From positions 1 to 64,000 of the forward strand of contig JAYZWL010000152.1 of assembly GCA_036154955.1 (NCBI GenBank): a DNA stretch of 64,000 bases, written 5' to 3'. A program made the position numbers and the translations under genes. The notes below the pieces were generated by a model. It did not search any database. It saw only the letters and a program-made list of their open reading frames with translations, and was not told the DNA's origin. Positions 32,853-41,462 of this stretch are shown here, piece by piece; the first letter of the stretch is position 1, and every line of letters starts with the position of its first letter. This DNA comes from Albimonas sp036154955 (GTDB lineage Bacteria > Pseudomonadota > Alphaproteobacteria > Rhodobacterales > Rhodobacteraceae).

Positions 32853-33563
32853 TCAGCCTCCCAGATAAGCGCGCTGCACGGCGGCGTCGGCATGGATCGC
32901 GGCCGGATCGCCCTCGGCGAGCTTGACCCCCATGTCGAGCACGGTGATGCGGGTGGCGAGCGACATCACCACGTCCATGTTGTGTTCGATCAGCAGGACG
33001 GTCGCCTCGGCGGCGACCTCGCGGACCAGCGTCTTGAACCCCTCGATCTCGCCGTCCGACAGGCCCTGCGTCGGCTCGTCGAGGATCAGGAGGCGGGGCC
33101 GCTGCGCGAGCCCCATGGCGATCTCCAACAGCCGCTGATGCCCGTAGGACAGATCGCCCGCCACCTGTCCCGCCCGGTCCGCGAGCCCCACGCGGCCGAG
33201 CGCGTCAAGCGTCTCCGCCTCCAGCCGCGCCGCCCGCGCCAGCCGCCGCTGCACCGCCAGAGCCACGTTGTCGAAGAGCGTGAGGTTCGCGAAAATGGAG
33301 GTGATCTGGAAGGTGTAGGCCATGCCCCGCCCCATGCGGGCATGGGCCGGCAGGCGGGTCACGTCCTCGCCCCCGAAGCGGACCCGGCCCTCCGACGGCG
33401 GGATGCGGCCGGACAGGAGCCCGACGAAGGTGGTCTTGCCCGCCCCGTTGGGCCCGATCAGGGCGCGGATCTCGCCCGGCTGAAGCTCGAAATCCACATG
33501 GTCGACGGCGGTGAGGCCGCCGAAGCGGCGGGTCAGGCCCTCGGTCTCCAGGAGCGCGGTCAT
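32853..33563 (-). CDS. branched-chain amino acid-type ABC transporter ATP-binding protein (LivG type)
   Basis: 236 residues from ATG 33563, overlapping the LivM-type stop (ATGA). Walker A GPNGAGKTT, the LivG-specific TFQITSIFANLTLFDNVALA region, signature-like LSYGHQRLLEIAMGLA, Walker B LLILDEPTQGLSD and H-loop VLLIEHNMDVV. It ends DAAVQRAYLGG, the usual LivG C-terminus. Works as a heterodimer with the LivF-type ATPase. Confidence 0.94.
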   Translation of the reverse strand: MTALLETEGLTRRFGGLTAVDHVDFELQPGEIRALIGPNGAGKTTFVGLLSGRIPPSEGRVRFGGEDVTRLPAHARMGRGMAYTFQITSIFANLTLFDNVALAVQRRLARAARLEAETLDALGRVGLADRAGQVAGDLSYGHQRLLEIAMGLAQRPRLLILDEPTQGLSDGEIEGFKTLVREVAAEATVLLIEHNMDVVMSLATRITVLDMGVKLAEGDPAAIHADAAVQRAYLGG

Positions 33564-34504
33564 GGCAGCCACCCCGCCCAGCGCCGCCGCACCTCGCCGA
33601 GGATCCCCGCGGGTGCGAAGAGCGTGAGCAGCACCAGCGCCGCGCCGGCGAGCAGCATGTAGGCGTCGGTGATCCCCGAGCTCAGGTCGATGAGGTAGGT
33701 CATGAACGCCGCCCCGATCAGCGGCCCCAACACCGTCCCCGCGCCCCCCAGCAGCACCCAGAGCAGCGGCAGGATCGAATACTGAACCGAGGCGAAAGTC
33801 GCCCCGACATAGCCGAAGAGCAGCCCGTAGGCCGCCCCCGCCGCCCCGCACATCGCCCCCGAGGCGACGATCGCCAGAAGCTTGTAGCGCGCCACGTCGT
33901 AGCCCAGCATCCGGGCGCGCTCCTCGTTCTCGCGGATAGCCACCAGCACCCGGCCTGCGGGGGAGCGGACCAGCGCCAGCGTCGCGAGCATCGCCGCGGC
34001 GAACAGGATCAGCGCCGCGATGTAGCGGGCGTCGGCGTCGGCGAGGCTGAGGCCGAAGAGGGTCCGCGCCTCCTGCGCGATGACGAAGCCCTCGTCGCCG
34101 CGGGTGAATTCGTTGAAATAGAGCAGGGTCAGGAACCCGGCCTGCGCGAACATCAGGGTGACGATCATGAAGGCCACGCCCTGGGTGCGCAGCGCGAGCG
34201 CCCCGACCCCCGCCGCGAGGACCGCGGCGAAGGCCACCCCGAAGGGCGCCGCAAGCTCCGCCGGCCAGCCCAGATGCTGCATCGGCATCCCCAGCCCGTA
34301 GAGCCCGGCGGCGAAGAACAGCGCGTGCCCGAGGCTCAGAAGCCCCGTATAGCCGAACATCAGGTTGTAGCCGAGCGCGAAGACGGCGAGCGTCAGCACG
34401 CGGGCGAGCACTCCGTGATGGTAGTCCGGCAGCACGAAATGCAGGGCCAGCAGGGCCGCCAGCACGGCGGCGTGCAGGCCGAGGGGTTTGGCGGGCCCGG
34501 TCAT
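33560..34504 (-). CDS. branched-chain amino acid-type ABC transporter permease (LivM type)
   Basis: 314 residues, about nine membrane helices. LivM landmarks are YNLMFGYTGLLSLGHALFFA (about 47-66), RSPAGRVLVAIRENEERARM (EAA-like loop that contacts the ATPase, about 190-210), and WVLLGGAGTVLGPLIGAAF near the C-terminus. ATG 34504 overlaps the LivH-type stop (ATGA). The longer frame to 34798 covers LivH sequence and is not used. Confidence 0.93.
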   Translation of the reverse strand: MTGPAKPLGLHAAVLAALLALHFVLPDYHHGVLARVLTLAVFALGYNLMFGYTGLLSLGHALFFAAGLYGLGMPMQHLGWPAELAAPFGVAFAAVLAAGVGALALRTQGVAFMIVTLMFAQAGFLTLLYFNEFTRGDEGFVIAQEARTLFGLSLADADARYIAALILFAAAMLATLALVRSPAGRVLVAIRENEERARMLGYDVARYKLLAIVASGAMCGAAGAAYGLLFGYVGATFASVQYSILPLLWVLLGGAGTVLGPLIGAAFMTYLIDLSSGITDAYMLLAGAALVLLTLFAPAGILGEVRRRWAGWLP

Positions 34505-35439
34505 GCGGCTTTCGCTCCGAACAGGCCCTGCGGGCGGAACACCAGCACCAGCGCCACCAGCAGCGTGGCGAGGATCTTGGCCAGCGTCGGCGAGAAGAAC
34601 ACCGAGATGATCCCGTCCGACATCCCGATCAGCAGGGCCGCGACCACCGTGCCCTTGAGGCTGCCCAGCCCGCCGATGATGACCACGATGAAGGACAGGA
34701 GCAGCGGATCGCCTCCCATCAGGTAATGCGCCTGCTGGATCGGCACGATCAGCACCGCCGCCGCCGCCGCCAGCGCCGCGCCCAGCGCGAAGGTCCAAGC
34801 GTAGACCCGCCCCACCGGGATCCCGAAGGCCTGCGCGGTTTCGCGGTCATATTGCGTGGCGCGCATGATCAGCCCGAAGCGGGACCGCGACAGCACCGCC
34901 CAGACCGCCCCCAGCAGAACCGCCGCCGCGGCGATGACGAACAGCTTGTAGGAGGTCGTCCCGAAGCCCCAGGGCCAGGTCCAGGCGAACCCGTCCGCCC
35001 CCCATTCCGGCCAGGGCAGCGCGAAGCGGGCGTTGAACGGCGGCTCGACCGGCCGCGCCTCGGGCCCGTAGCCCATAAGGGTCAGCTGCTGGAGGATGTA
35101 GAGCAGGCCGATGGTCGCCACGATGGTCCGTTCCGGGTCGTAGCCGACGCGGGCGAGGATGGCGCGGTCCGCCGCCCAGGCCAGCGCGCCCACGGCCAGC
35201 GGGGCCAGGACCAGCGCCGCGGCGAAGCCCGCCCAGGCCGGCAGGCCCAGCGCCTCGCCCCCGGCGGCGGAGACGAACCAGGCCGCCACCGCGCCCAGCA
35301 TGAAGAACTCGCCATGAGCCACGTTGACCACGCGCATGACGCCGAAGACCAGGCTGAGGCCGAGCGCGGTCAGCGACAGCGTCGCCGCCAGCACCGCGCC
35401 CTCCAGCGAGGCGAAGACCAGGTAGGGGCCGAAATCCAA
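34501..35439 (-). CDS. branched-chain amino acid-type ABC transporter permease (LivH type)
   Basis: 312 residues, about eight helices. LivH landmarks: LVFGVMRVVNVAHGEFFMLG (about 29-48), the EAA-like SRFGLIMRATQYDRETAQAFG (about 186-206) and GGLGSLKGTVVAALLIG. The start is TTG at 35439; no ATG fits upstream and no clear ribosome site is visible, so initiation may be weak. It follows the binding-protein gene after 146 bases containing a hairpin element, so permease expression is probably lower than binding-protein expression. Confidence 0.9.
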   Translation of the reverse strand: MDFGPYLVFASLEGAVLAATLSLTALGLSLVFGVMRVVNVAHGEFFMLGAVAAWFVSAAGGEALGLPAWAGFAAALVLAPLAVGALAWAADRAILARVGYDPERTIVATIGLLYILQQLTLMGYGPEARPVEPPFNARFALPWPEWGADGFAWTWPWGFGTTSYKLFVIAAAAVLLGAVWAVLSRSRFGLIMRATQYDRETAQAFGIPVGRVYAWTFALGAALAAAAAVLIVPIQQAHYLMGGDPLLLSFIVVIIGGLGSLKGTVVAALLIGMSDGIISVFFSPTLAKILATLLVALVLVFRPQGLFGAKAA

Positions 35440-35502
35440 GGGAGGCTCGCGACTGTATGGGAGAGTTCGGGGCGGGAGACTGCGGGGGACGGGCGGCGCA
35501 AG

Positions 35503-35542
35503 CCCCCTCCCCCTCCCTCCCCCGCGAGCGGGGGAGGGGGGC
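35503..35542. repeat. 40-bp CT/GA hairpin element, copy 3 (inverted)
   Basis: Reverse-complement copy of the element at 32001-32040, between the binding-protein gene and the LivH-type gene. It can form a long stem and probably reduces read-through or stabilises the binding-protein mRNA. Confidence 0.6.
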
Positions 35543-35585
35543 GCGGACCCCGGCCGGAGGCGCGCGCCCCCGGCCGGGCGCGGGA

Positions 35586-36896
35586 TCAGAAGGACTTGGT
35601 CGTGTAGTCGACCTCGTCCGGGTAGAAGCTGTCCTCGGCCGTGGTCTCGGCCTGCACGACCAGCTTCCCGCCCTCGACCTTCGAGATGTATTGCGGCCCG
35701 AAAACCTGATGGGTCTTGCCGTTGAACACCTTGCGGCCCTGCGGATGCTCGTTGCCGAAGGGCATCTCGCCCATCGCCTCGACCGCCTCGATCAGCTTCT
35801 GACGGTCGGCGGCGGTCTGGTAGCCGGCGGCCTCCATGCCCTTCTTGAGCACGAACAGCGTCTCCCAGCAGCCGAACATGTGGGCGAAGGTCGACACGTC
35901 CTTGGGGTCGGAGACCGAGGCCCCGTTGTCGTCCACGCCCACCTTGTCGCGGTAGAACTTCACCGGGTCCGGCGCGTCCGCCTGCAGGTAGCGGGGCATG
36001 CCTTCCCAGAAGTAAGTGCCGTCGAGGAACTCCAGCCCCGGCGAATTCAGGTCCACCGCCTCCAGGCTGTCGAGGAAGCCGAAGATCGGCGGATGCGAGG
36101 GGCCGAAGAACTCGCCCAGCTCCTTCACGAAGGTCAGCACGCCCGGGCCGACCATGACGTGGTAGAGCACCTCGGTCTCCCGCGGGATCTGCGGGAAATA
36201 CTTGGAATACGAGGTCTCGGTCGGCGGGATCGCGATATGCTTGATGACCTCGGCGCCCTGGGCCTGCATGGCCTCGGTGAAGAAGTCCCGGTGATCGTGG
36301 CCGAAGGCGTAGTCGGGGAAGATCATCGTGGCCTTCTTGCCGAGGTTCTTCGACACGAAGGGCGCCATGGCCAGCACCTGGCTTTTGACGTCGCAGATGC
36401 CCGGCTGCACCGTCCAGCGGTTGAGCGCGCCGGAGGCGACGTGATGGCCCTCGGACACCACGAAATAGGGCATCTTCAGCTCGCCCGCCCGGGGGGCCGA
36501 GCCCATCACCACATGGGAGAACAGGGTGCCGAAGCCCACGTCGCAGCCGAGCTGGGAGGCGAATTTCTCCACCACTTCGGCGCCGCGCTTGGGATCGGTG
36601 CCGTCATCCTCGGCGACGATCTCCACCGGGCGGCCGTTGATGCCGCCCATCTCGTTGATCAGGTTCGCGGCGGCCATGGTGGTGCGGTCGTACCAGCGGC
36701 CATAGGCGGCGCCGATGCCGGTGCGGTGCACCTGGAAGCCCACCTTGATCGGGGCCGAGGACTGCGCCTGGATATAGGGCACGAAGCCCGGCATGGCGCC
36801 GAGCCCGGCGCCCGCGGCCCCGGCGGCGGCCAGGCCCTTGAGCGCCGTCCGGCGGCTGATCGCGCCGCCCGCGGCGGCTTTCTTCACCTCGGTCAT
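35586..36896 (-). CDS. Liv-type ABC transporter substrate-binding protein
   Basis: 436 residues from ATG 36896 (AGGAGG 10 bases upstream; the ATG at 36905 is too close to that site). Tat-type signal ISRRTALKGLAAAGAAGAG, then the type I periplasmic fold: IKVGFQVHRTGIGAAYGRW, NEMGGINGRPVEIVAEDDGT, HVVMGSAPRAGELKMPYFVV and FPDYAFGHDHRDFF. The extended form resembles amide, urea or aromatic-acid binders more than classic leucine binders. It leads the Liv-type operon, and its promoter holds a site related to the MarR operator of the nicotinate operon. Confidence 0.92.
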   Translation of the reverse strand: MTEVKKAAAGGAISRRTALKGLAAAGAAGAGLGAMPGFVPYIQAQSSAPIKVGFQVHRTGIGAAYGRWYDRTTMAAANLINEMGGINGRPVEIVAEDDGTDPKRGAEVVEKFASQLGCDVGFGTLFSHVVMGSAPRAGELKMPYFVVSEGHHVASGALNRWTVQPGICDVKSQVLAMAPFVSKNLGKKATMIFPDYAFGHDHRDFFTEAMQAQGAEVIKHIAIPPTETSYSKYFPQIPRETEVLYHVMVGPGVLTFVKELGEFFGPSHPPIFGFLDSLEAVDLNSPGLEFLDGTYFWEGMPRYLQADAPDPVKFYRDKVGVDDNGASVSDPKDVSTFAHMFGCWETLFVLKKGMEAAGYQTAADRQKLIEAVEAMGEMPFGNEHPQGRKVFNGKTHQVFGPQYISKVEGGKLVVQAETTAEDSFYPDEVDYTTKSF

Positions 36897-36946
36897 GTCG
36901 GCCATCCCTCCTCGTCGATCCCGGCGTTCAAGCCGGCTTTCTGGGC

Positions 36947-36983
36947 AAAGGCTGTATGTATGCAAACGATATGTCCAGCCTTT
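36947..36983. promoter_or_regulatory. operator related to the nicotinate-operon palindrome, Liv-type operon promoter
   Basis: GTATGTATGCAAAC (36954-36967) matches GTTTGCGTGCAAAC of the nicotinate promoter in 11 of 14 positions; on the minus strand both contain ATCGTTTGC. It is embedded in an outer inverted repeat AAAGGCTG/CAGCCTTT (36947-36983). It lies 50-70 bases before the binding-protein start, a normal place for a repressor site. Confidence 0.5.
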
Positions 36984-36997
36984 TCGCACAGCGCGCT

Positions 36998-38470
36998 TCA
37001 GGCGCCTGTCGGAGCGGCAAGCAGCCACAGTCCGAACAGGGTGTAAACCACCATGAACATCGCCGGCGCGATTTGCGAGCGCGCCGCGCGCCGGGGGTCG
37101 TCCAGCGCGTCCAGCGCGGCGAGATGGGCGCAGACCACGCCCGCGACATGCCCGGCCACGACCGCTCCCGCCTGGATCAGCCAGATCAGCCGCACGCCCG
37201 CATAGGTGTTGAAGAAACCGGTGGTCACGTCGTTGCGGCCGAAATGGAAGCGCAGGAAGTCGACCTCCATCGAGAACGGGTCGTTGAGCGCCGCGACCAG
37301 GTATTGCCCCTGCACCAGCGCCACCGGCAGGTAATGGGCGATGTGATAGGCCACGACGATGGGCGCGAGCGCGAGGCACAGGCCCGGCAGCGCCCGACGC
37401 GCCGTCGCCCGCGCCGCCGGGGTCCATCCCCCCGCCGCCGCCATCCCCCCCCAGGCGAGCGCCAGCCAGATCGCCGCCAGCGCCGCCGCGAAGCCCGCGA
37501 GGCCGAGCAGCGTCGCCCGCTCCACCGCCGAGCGGCCGGGGAATTCCAGCGGGTTGACCCCGATCAGGGCGAGCCAGCGGAAGGTCTCGTTGAACCCGTC
37601 GAAGCCGCCCGCGCCCAGCGCGACCAGCGCCACAGCGCCGGCTCCGACCAGCGCCCGGTCGCGCACGGGGCCGAGGCCCGGAACCCGCAGCGCGCGCCGC
37701 CCGCCCCGGCGGGTCAAGGGGGCGACGGAGGCGAAGAGGCCCAGCCACACGGTCAGCCCGCAGGCCCGCCCGGGCGTCCTGGGGCCGAACACCACGGTCA
37801 GGGCCAGCATCGCGGCGGCGTAGACGCCCATCGCCGTGGCGGCGCGGGCCGGGTCCTGCGGGGCGGGGTCGGCGAGCATGAAGCCCATGAAGGCCAGCCA
37901 GGTCGCCGCCGCCGGCCATCGCCCCAGCCCCCGCGGCCAGCGCCGGGCCAGGCGCGGCGCCGCCCGGCGAATCAGCCGCGCCGGCCCGGTCCAGGGGTTC
38001 AGCCAGGCCCAGAGGTCGCCGAACGCCGCCTGCGCCAGCGGCAGGATCGCCAGCGCCCCGGTCCACAGCATCAGCGGCGCGAGGTTCACCAGCGGGTCGC
38101 GCGACCCGAAATGCCCCAGCGCCACCAGTCCCGCGACCAGCAGCGCCATGGCGCAGGAGACGACGTCGCGCGCCCCGCGCCGCATCCGCCGCGCGCCCGG
38201 CCCGCGCGGCCCCGCCGGCAGGCGCAGCCGCGCGCCGGCCAGCCCGCGCAGCGCCGCGGGCGGCGCGACGGCCAGCGCCAGCGCGGTCAGCGCCACCACC
38301 GCGGTTCCGGCGGGCGCCCAGATCTCGGTCGGCAGAAGCTGCGCCATGGCCCGCCCGCCGACATGCGCCGCCGCCGGTCCGGCGAGGCCGAGCGCCGCGA
38401 GGCTTGCGAGGACCGCGAGGGCCGGGGACCGACGGGGAAGCGCGGCCGAAAGGATCGGGATCGAGTTCAT
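36998..38470 (-). CDS. polytopic membrane protein of unknown function
   Basis: 490 residues with about ten to twelve membrane segments and a cleavable-looking N-terminus (ALGLAGPAAAHVGG). Notable motifs are GSRDPLVNLAPLMLWTG (about 125-141), FGDLWAWLNPWTGPARL (about 155-171), GFDGFNETFRWLALIGVNPLEF and DVTTGFFNTYAGVRLIW. The paired DPL...N and NPW motifs remind me of membrane proteins annotated 'fenitrothion hydrolase', a weak functional label. It ends 101 bases before the Liv-type binding-protein start, with the operator in between. No function is assigned. Confidence 0.75.
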   Translation of the reverse strand: MNSIPILSAALPRRSPALAVLASLAALGLAGPAAAHVGGRAMAQLLPTEIWAPAGTAVVALTALALAVAPPAALRGLAGARLRLPAGPRGPGARRMRRGARDVVSCAMALLVAGLVALGHFGSRDPLVNLAPLMLWTGALAILPLAQAAFGDLWAWLNPWTGPARLIRRAAPRLARRWPRGLGRWPAAATWLAFMGFMLADPAPQDPARAATAMGVYAAAMLALTVVFGPRTPGRACGLTVWLGLFASVAPLTRRGGRRALRVPGLGPVRDRALVGAGAVALVALGAGGFDGFNETFRWLALIGVNPLEFPGRSAVERATLLGLAGFAAALAAIWLALAWGGMAAAGGWTPAARATARRALPGLCLALAPIVVAYHIAHYLPVALVQGQYLVAALNDPFSMEVDFLRFHFGRNDVTTGFFNTYAGVRLIWLIQAGAVVAGHVAGVVCAHLAALDALDDPRRAARSQIAPAMFMVVYTLFGLWLLAAPTGA

Positions 38471-38613
38471 CCGCCCAGCCCGCCCCAGCCGCGCGCCTCA
38501 CGCAAGGCGCGCGTCGCCGCGGCAGGCGCGCGGCGCGTCCCTCCCGCACCCGGCTCCGCCCGGCGCCCGGCCGCCCCGTCGCGCGGGCGCCCGGCCGACG
38601 CGCTCGTCCGGGT

Positions 38614-38741
38614 CGTCGCGCGGCATCGCGCGCCCCAAGCGGTCGCGCGGCATCGCGCGCCCCAAGCGATCGCGCGGCATCGCGCGCCGCAAGCCATCGC
38701 GCGGCATCGCGCGCCCCAAGCGGTCGCGCGGCATCGCGCGC
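38614..38741. repeat. 27-bp tandem repeat, about 4.7 copies
   Basis: Units start at 38614, 38641, 38668, 38695 and 38722. Each begins (G/C)(G/A)TCGCGCGG and ends CCCAAGC, with one to three mismatches between full copies; the last stops after 20 bases. Each unit holds a near-palindrome CGCGCGGCATCGCGCG. It lies in the 458-base gap between the membrane protein gene and pncA. No spacers, so not CRISPR. Confidence 0.85.
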
Positions 38742-38928
38742 AGGCGCCGGTCAACGCCCTCGATGCGCGAAATCGGGACGACGCGGCCTCCGTGCCCTCC
38801 CGGGCCGCCCGCTCCGCGCGACATCCCCCCGCTTGTCGGCCCGCGCCGAATCCCCGACCCTCGCCCCGCCCGAAGATGCCGCCCGACGACGCCGCCCGAC
38901 GACGCCGCCCCATCCCAGCGAGGACCCC

Positions 38929-39537
38929 ATGCGCCCCGAGACCCACGCCCTCATCGTCATCGACGTCCAGGCGGACTTCTGCCCCGGCGGCCGGCTCGCC
39001 GTGGCCGACGGCGACGCGGTGGTCGCCCCGATCAACGCGCTGATGGCCGAATTCCCGACCGTGATCCTCTCGCAGGACTGGCACCCCGCGGACCATCTCT
39101 CCTTCGCCGACAACCATCCCGGCAAGGCGCCGTTCGAGACGATCGAGGCTCCCTACGGGCCCCAGGTCCTCTGGCCCGCCCATTGCGTGCAGGGGACGGA
39201 GGGGGCCGCGTTCCACCCGGGGCTGGAGGCCGACCGCGCCGACCTGATCCTGCGCAAGGGCTTCCGGCGGGAAATCGACAGCTATTCGGCCTTTCAGGAG
39301 AACGACCGCGCCACGCCCACCGGGCTCGCGGGTTACCTGCGCGAGCGCGGGCTGACCGACCTGACCTTCGCCGGCCTCGCCACCGATTTCTGCGTGCGCT
39401 GGTCGGCGGTGGACGCGGCCCGGCTGGGGTTCCGCGCCGCGGTGGCGCTGGGGGCCTGCCGGGCCATCGACCTCGACGGTTCGCTCGACGCGGCCCTGGC
39501 GGAGATGCGCGGCGCGGGCGTGGAGCTGGCGGAATGA
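38929..39537 (+). CDS. pncA: nicotinamidase
   Basis: 202 residues from ATG 38929, after GCGAGGACC. The catalytic triad is visible: Asp12 (LIVIDVQADFCPGG), Lys110 (LILRKGF) and Cys155 (ATDFCVRWSA). Metal ligands are Asp50 and His52 (SQDWHPADH) and His85 (WPAHCVQGT). It hydrolyses nicotinamide to nicotinate and ammonia, feeding pncB and the proposed nicotinate oxidation operon in this window. The stop overlaps the PHP-domain gene (ATGA). The gap upstream carries the 27-bp tandem repeat. Confidence 0.95.
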   Translation: MRPETHALIVIDVQADFCPGGRLAVADGDAVVAPINALMAEFPTVILSQDWHPADHLSFADNHPGKAPFETIEAPYGPQVLWPAHCVQGTEGAAFHPGLEADRADLILRKGFRREIDSYSAFQENDRATPTGLAGYLRERGLTDLTFAGLATDFCVRWSAVDAARLGFRAAVALGACRAIDLDGSLDAALAEMRGAGVELAE

Positions 39538-40472
39538 CCGCCGCCTTCGTCCCCGGCGCCTTCGCCGCGCCGGGCCGCTTCTGGCGGGGCAACCTGCACG
39601 CCCATTCCGACCTATCGGACGGCGCCCTGCCCCCGGCCGAGGTCTGCCGGCGCTACGCCGCCGAGGGCTACGACTTCCTCGCGCTCACCGACCATTTCGT
39701 CGGCCGCTTCGGCTACCCGATCGCCGACACCACGCCCTTCCGCACCAACGCCTTCGCCACGATCCTCGGGGCGGAGATCCATTCCGGCGCCATGGCCAAC
39801 GGCGAGCTCTGGCATATCCTCGCCGTGGGGCTTCCGCCGGATTTCGCGCCGTCGAACTCGCCCGACTTCCGCCCCGTGCCCGGGCAGGAGACCGGGGCGC
39901 AGATCGCCGCCCGCGCCCGCGCCGCCGGGGCCTTCGTCGCCATCGCCCATCCGCAATGGTCCGGCCTGACGCTGGAGGACGCGCGGACCATCGAGGCCGC
40001 CCATGCGGTGGAGGTCTACAACCACGGCTGCTTCGCCGGCGCCGACCGGGCCGACGGGTTCCACATGCTCGACCTGCTGCTGTCGGAGGGCCGCGACCTG
40101 ACCGCCATCGCCACCGACGACAGCCATTTCACCGAGCCCGACCATTTCGGCGGCTGGGTGATGGCGAAGGCCGAGGCGAACGACCCCGACGCCCTGCTCG
40201 CCGCGCTGAAGCGGGGCGACCACTATTCCACGCAGGGCCCGGAATTGCGGATGATCGAGGTCGAGGCCGAGCGGGTGCGGGTCGAATGTTCGGCCTGCGT
40301 CTCGGTGATCGTGCAGGGCGCGGGCTCCGCCGCGCGGGCCGTGCATGGCGAGAGCCTGACGCGGGCCGAGGTCGAGCTCGGCCGCCTCGCCGCCTCGCCC
40401 TGGCTGCGGGTTACGGTGGTCGACCGGGCGGGCAAGCGCGCCTGGTCTAACCCGGTGCGACGGGCGGGCTGA
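39534..40472 (+). CDS. PHP-domain metallohydrolase (CehA/McbA-like)
   Basis: 312 residues. PHP metal-site motifs: NLHAHSDLSDG (His22, His24, Asp26), FLALTDH, AIAHPQW (His in the third motif) and IATDDSHF near residue 200. The C-terminal 70 residues form a beta-rich tail. CehA/McbA-type PHP proteins hydrolyse phosphate or carbamate esters, and the substrate here is unknown. The 4-base overlap with pncA implies a linked role, for example release of nicotinamide from a precursor (inference). Confidence 0.82.
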   Translation: MTAAFVPGAFAAPGRFWRGNLHAHSDLSDGALPPAEVCRRYAAEGYDFLALTDHFVGRFGYPIADTTPFRTNAFATILGAEIHSGAMANGELWHILAVGLPPDFAPSNSPDFRPVPGQETGAQIAARARAAGAFVAIAHPQWSGLTLEDARTIEAAHAVEVYNHGCFAGADRADGFHMLDLLLSEGRDLTAIATDDSHFTEPDHFGGWVMAKAEANDPDALLAALKRGDHYSTQGPELRMIEVEAERVRVECSACVSVIVQGAGSAARAVHGESLTRAEVELGRLAASPWLRVTVVDRAGKRAWSNPVRRAG

Positions 40473-40644
40473 GGCGACCGGGGGCCCGAGGCGACGGCGC
40501 GGCCGGGCGCGACCGTTCCCGCGCCGCGCGGGCGCCCGGGCGACGCCCTCGGGCGGGTCGTCGCGCGGCCCAGCGCGCGGATGGAAGCCGCGCAGCCTCC
40601 TGCGGAGACCTCTCGCGATGCGCCGGCGATGGCACGCGCCGGCG

Positions 40645-40718
40645 CCGCGCCCCCGAACTGATCCGGGGCCTCTCGCCGCTGGCCGCCCGCGCGAGGCCCC
40701 GGGTCAAGCCCGGGGCGC
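40645..40718. repeat. REPIN-like pair of inverted palindromes, second copy
   Basis: First unit 40649-40669 (CCCCGA / TCCGGGG) and second unit 40696-40716 (GCCCCGGG/CCCGGGGC, loop TCAAG), separated by a spacer beginning CCTCTCG. Same order and orientation as at 27985-28058. Located just after the DUF1868 stop; bases 40473-40644 hold nothing else I can name. Confidence 0.65.
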
Positions 40719-40734
40719 GGGGGACCGCCGACGT

Positions 40735-41462
40735 TCAGGCCAGGGTGAACAGAGGCCGGAATTCGGTCATGTCGTCGAAGACGCAGACCTCCGGCGCGCC
40801 GATCTCCACCACCGGCATCGCCGCCAGCAGCGCGGCCTCGGCCGCGTCGAGCGCCGCGTCATGGGCCTCGGCGACCTCGGCCGTCTCCGGCCAGGCGATC
40901 AGGTAGGCCAGCGAGATATGGAACGGGTAGCTCGCGCGCCCGGGCCGATGCGCGAGCCCCGTGCGCGCCGCGATCCGGTCGCGCATGGCGCGCAGGCGGG
41001 CGTCCTCGGCCGGGGTCTCGCCCGCCAGCGCCACGCCCATGCCGCCGGAGGAGGCGTAGATCCCCCGCACCGCCAGCCGGAACGGGAAGGCCTCCCCGGT
41101 CGCGAAGCCGCGCAGGCGGTCGGTGACGGCGGCGTCGGCCTCCGCCGCCGGCAGGTCGGGGGCGAGGCCCTCGGGCCAGCGCTCGGCCTCCCGGCGGTTG
41201 TGCAGGACCAGGTCGAACTGGGTCATGTGGAAGGAGGTCGGCGGCAGGAAGGCCCAGAACCGCGCGAGCCCGGCCGCGGCCAGCGCCTCATGCACCGCCG
41301 ACAGCGCCGCGACCGCGGCCGGCGCGCGGACATGGCCGATCACCGTGGCGCCGCCGTCGGGCAGCGCCCTCCCCTCAGCGTCGAACCGCTTGCCGAGCCA
41401 GACGGGCGGATGCGCCCCGGCCTCCGACGCAAGCCCGGGGGCCAGCCGCGGCTGCGCGCCGC

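Noticed and set aside
38614..38741. Possible CRISPR array
   Set aside because: Repeats are directly adjacent, with no spacers and no cas genes; a minisatellite is the better call.
38404..38928. N-terminal extension of the nicotinamidase frame
   Set aside because: Translates to Arg/Ala/Ser repeats from the tandem array; the nicotinamidase starts at 38929 with its own ribosome site and normal length.
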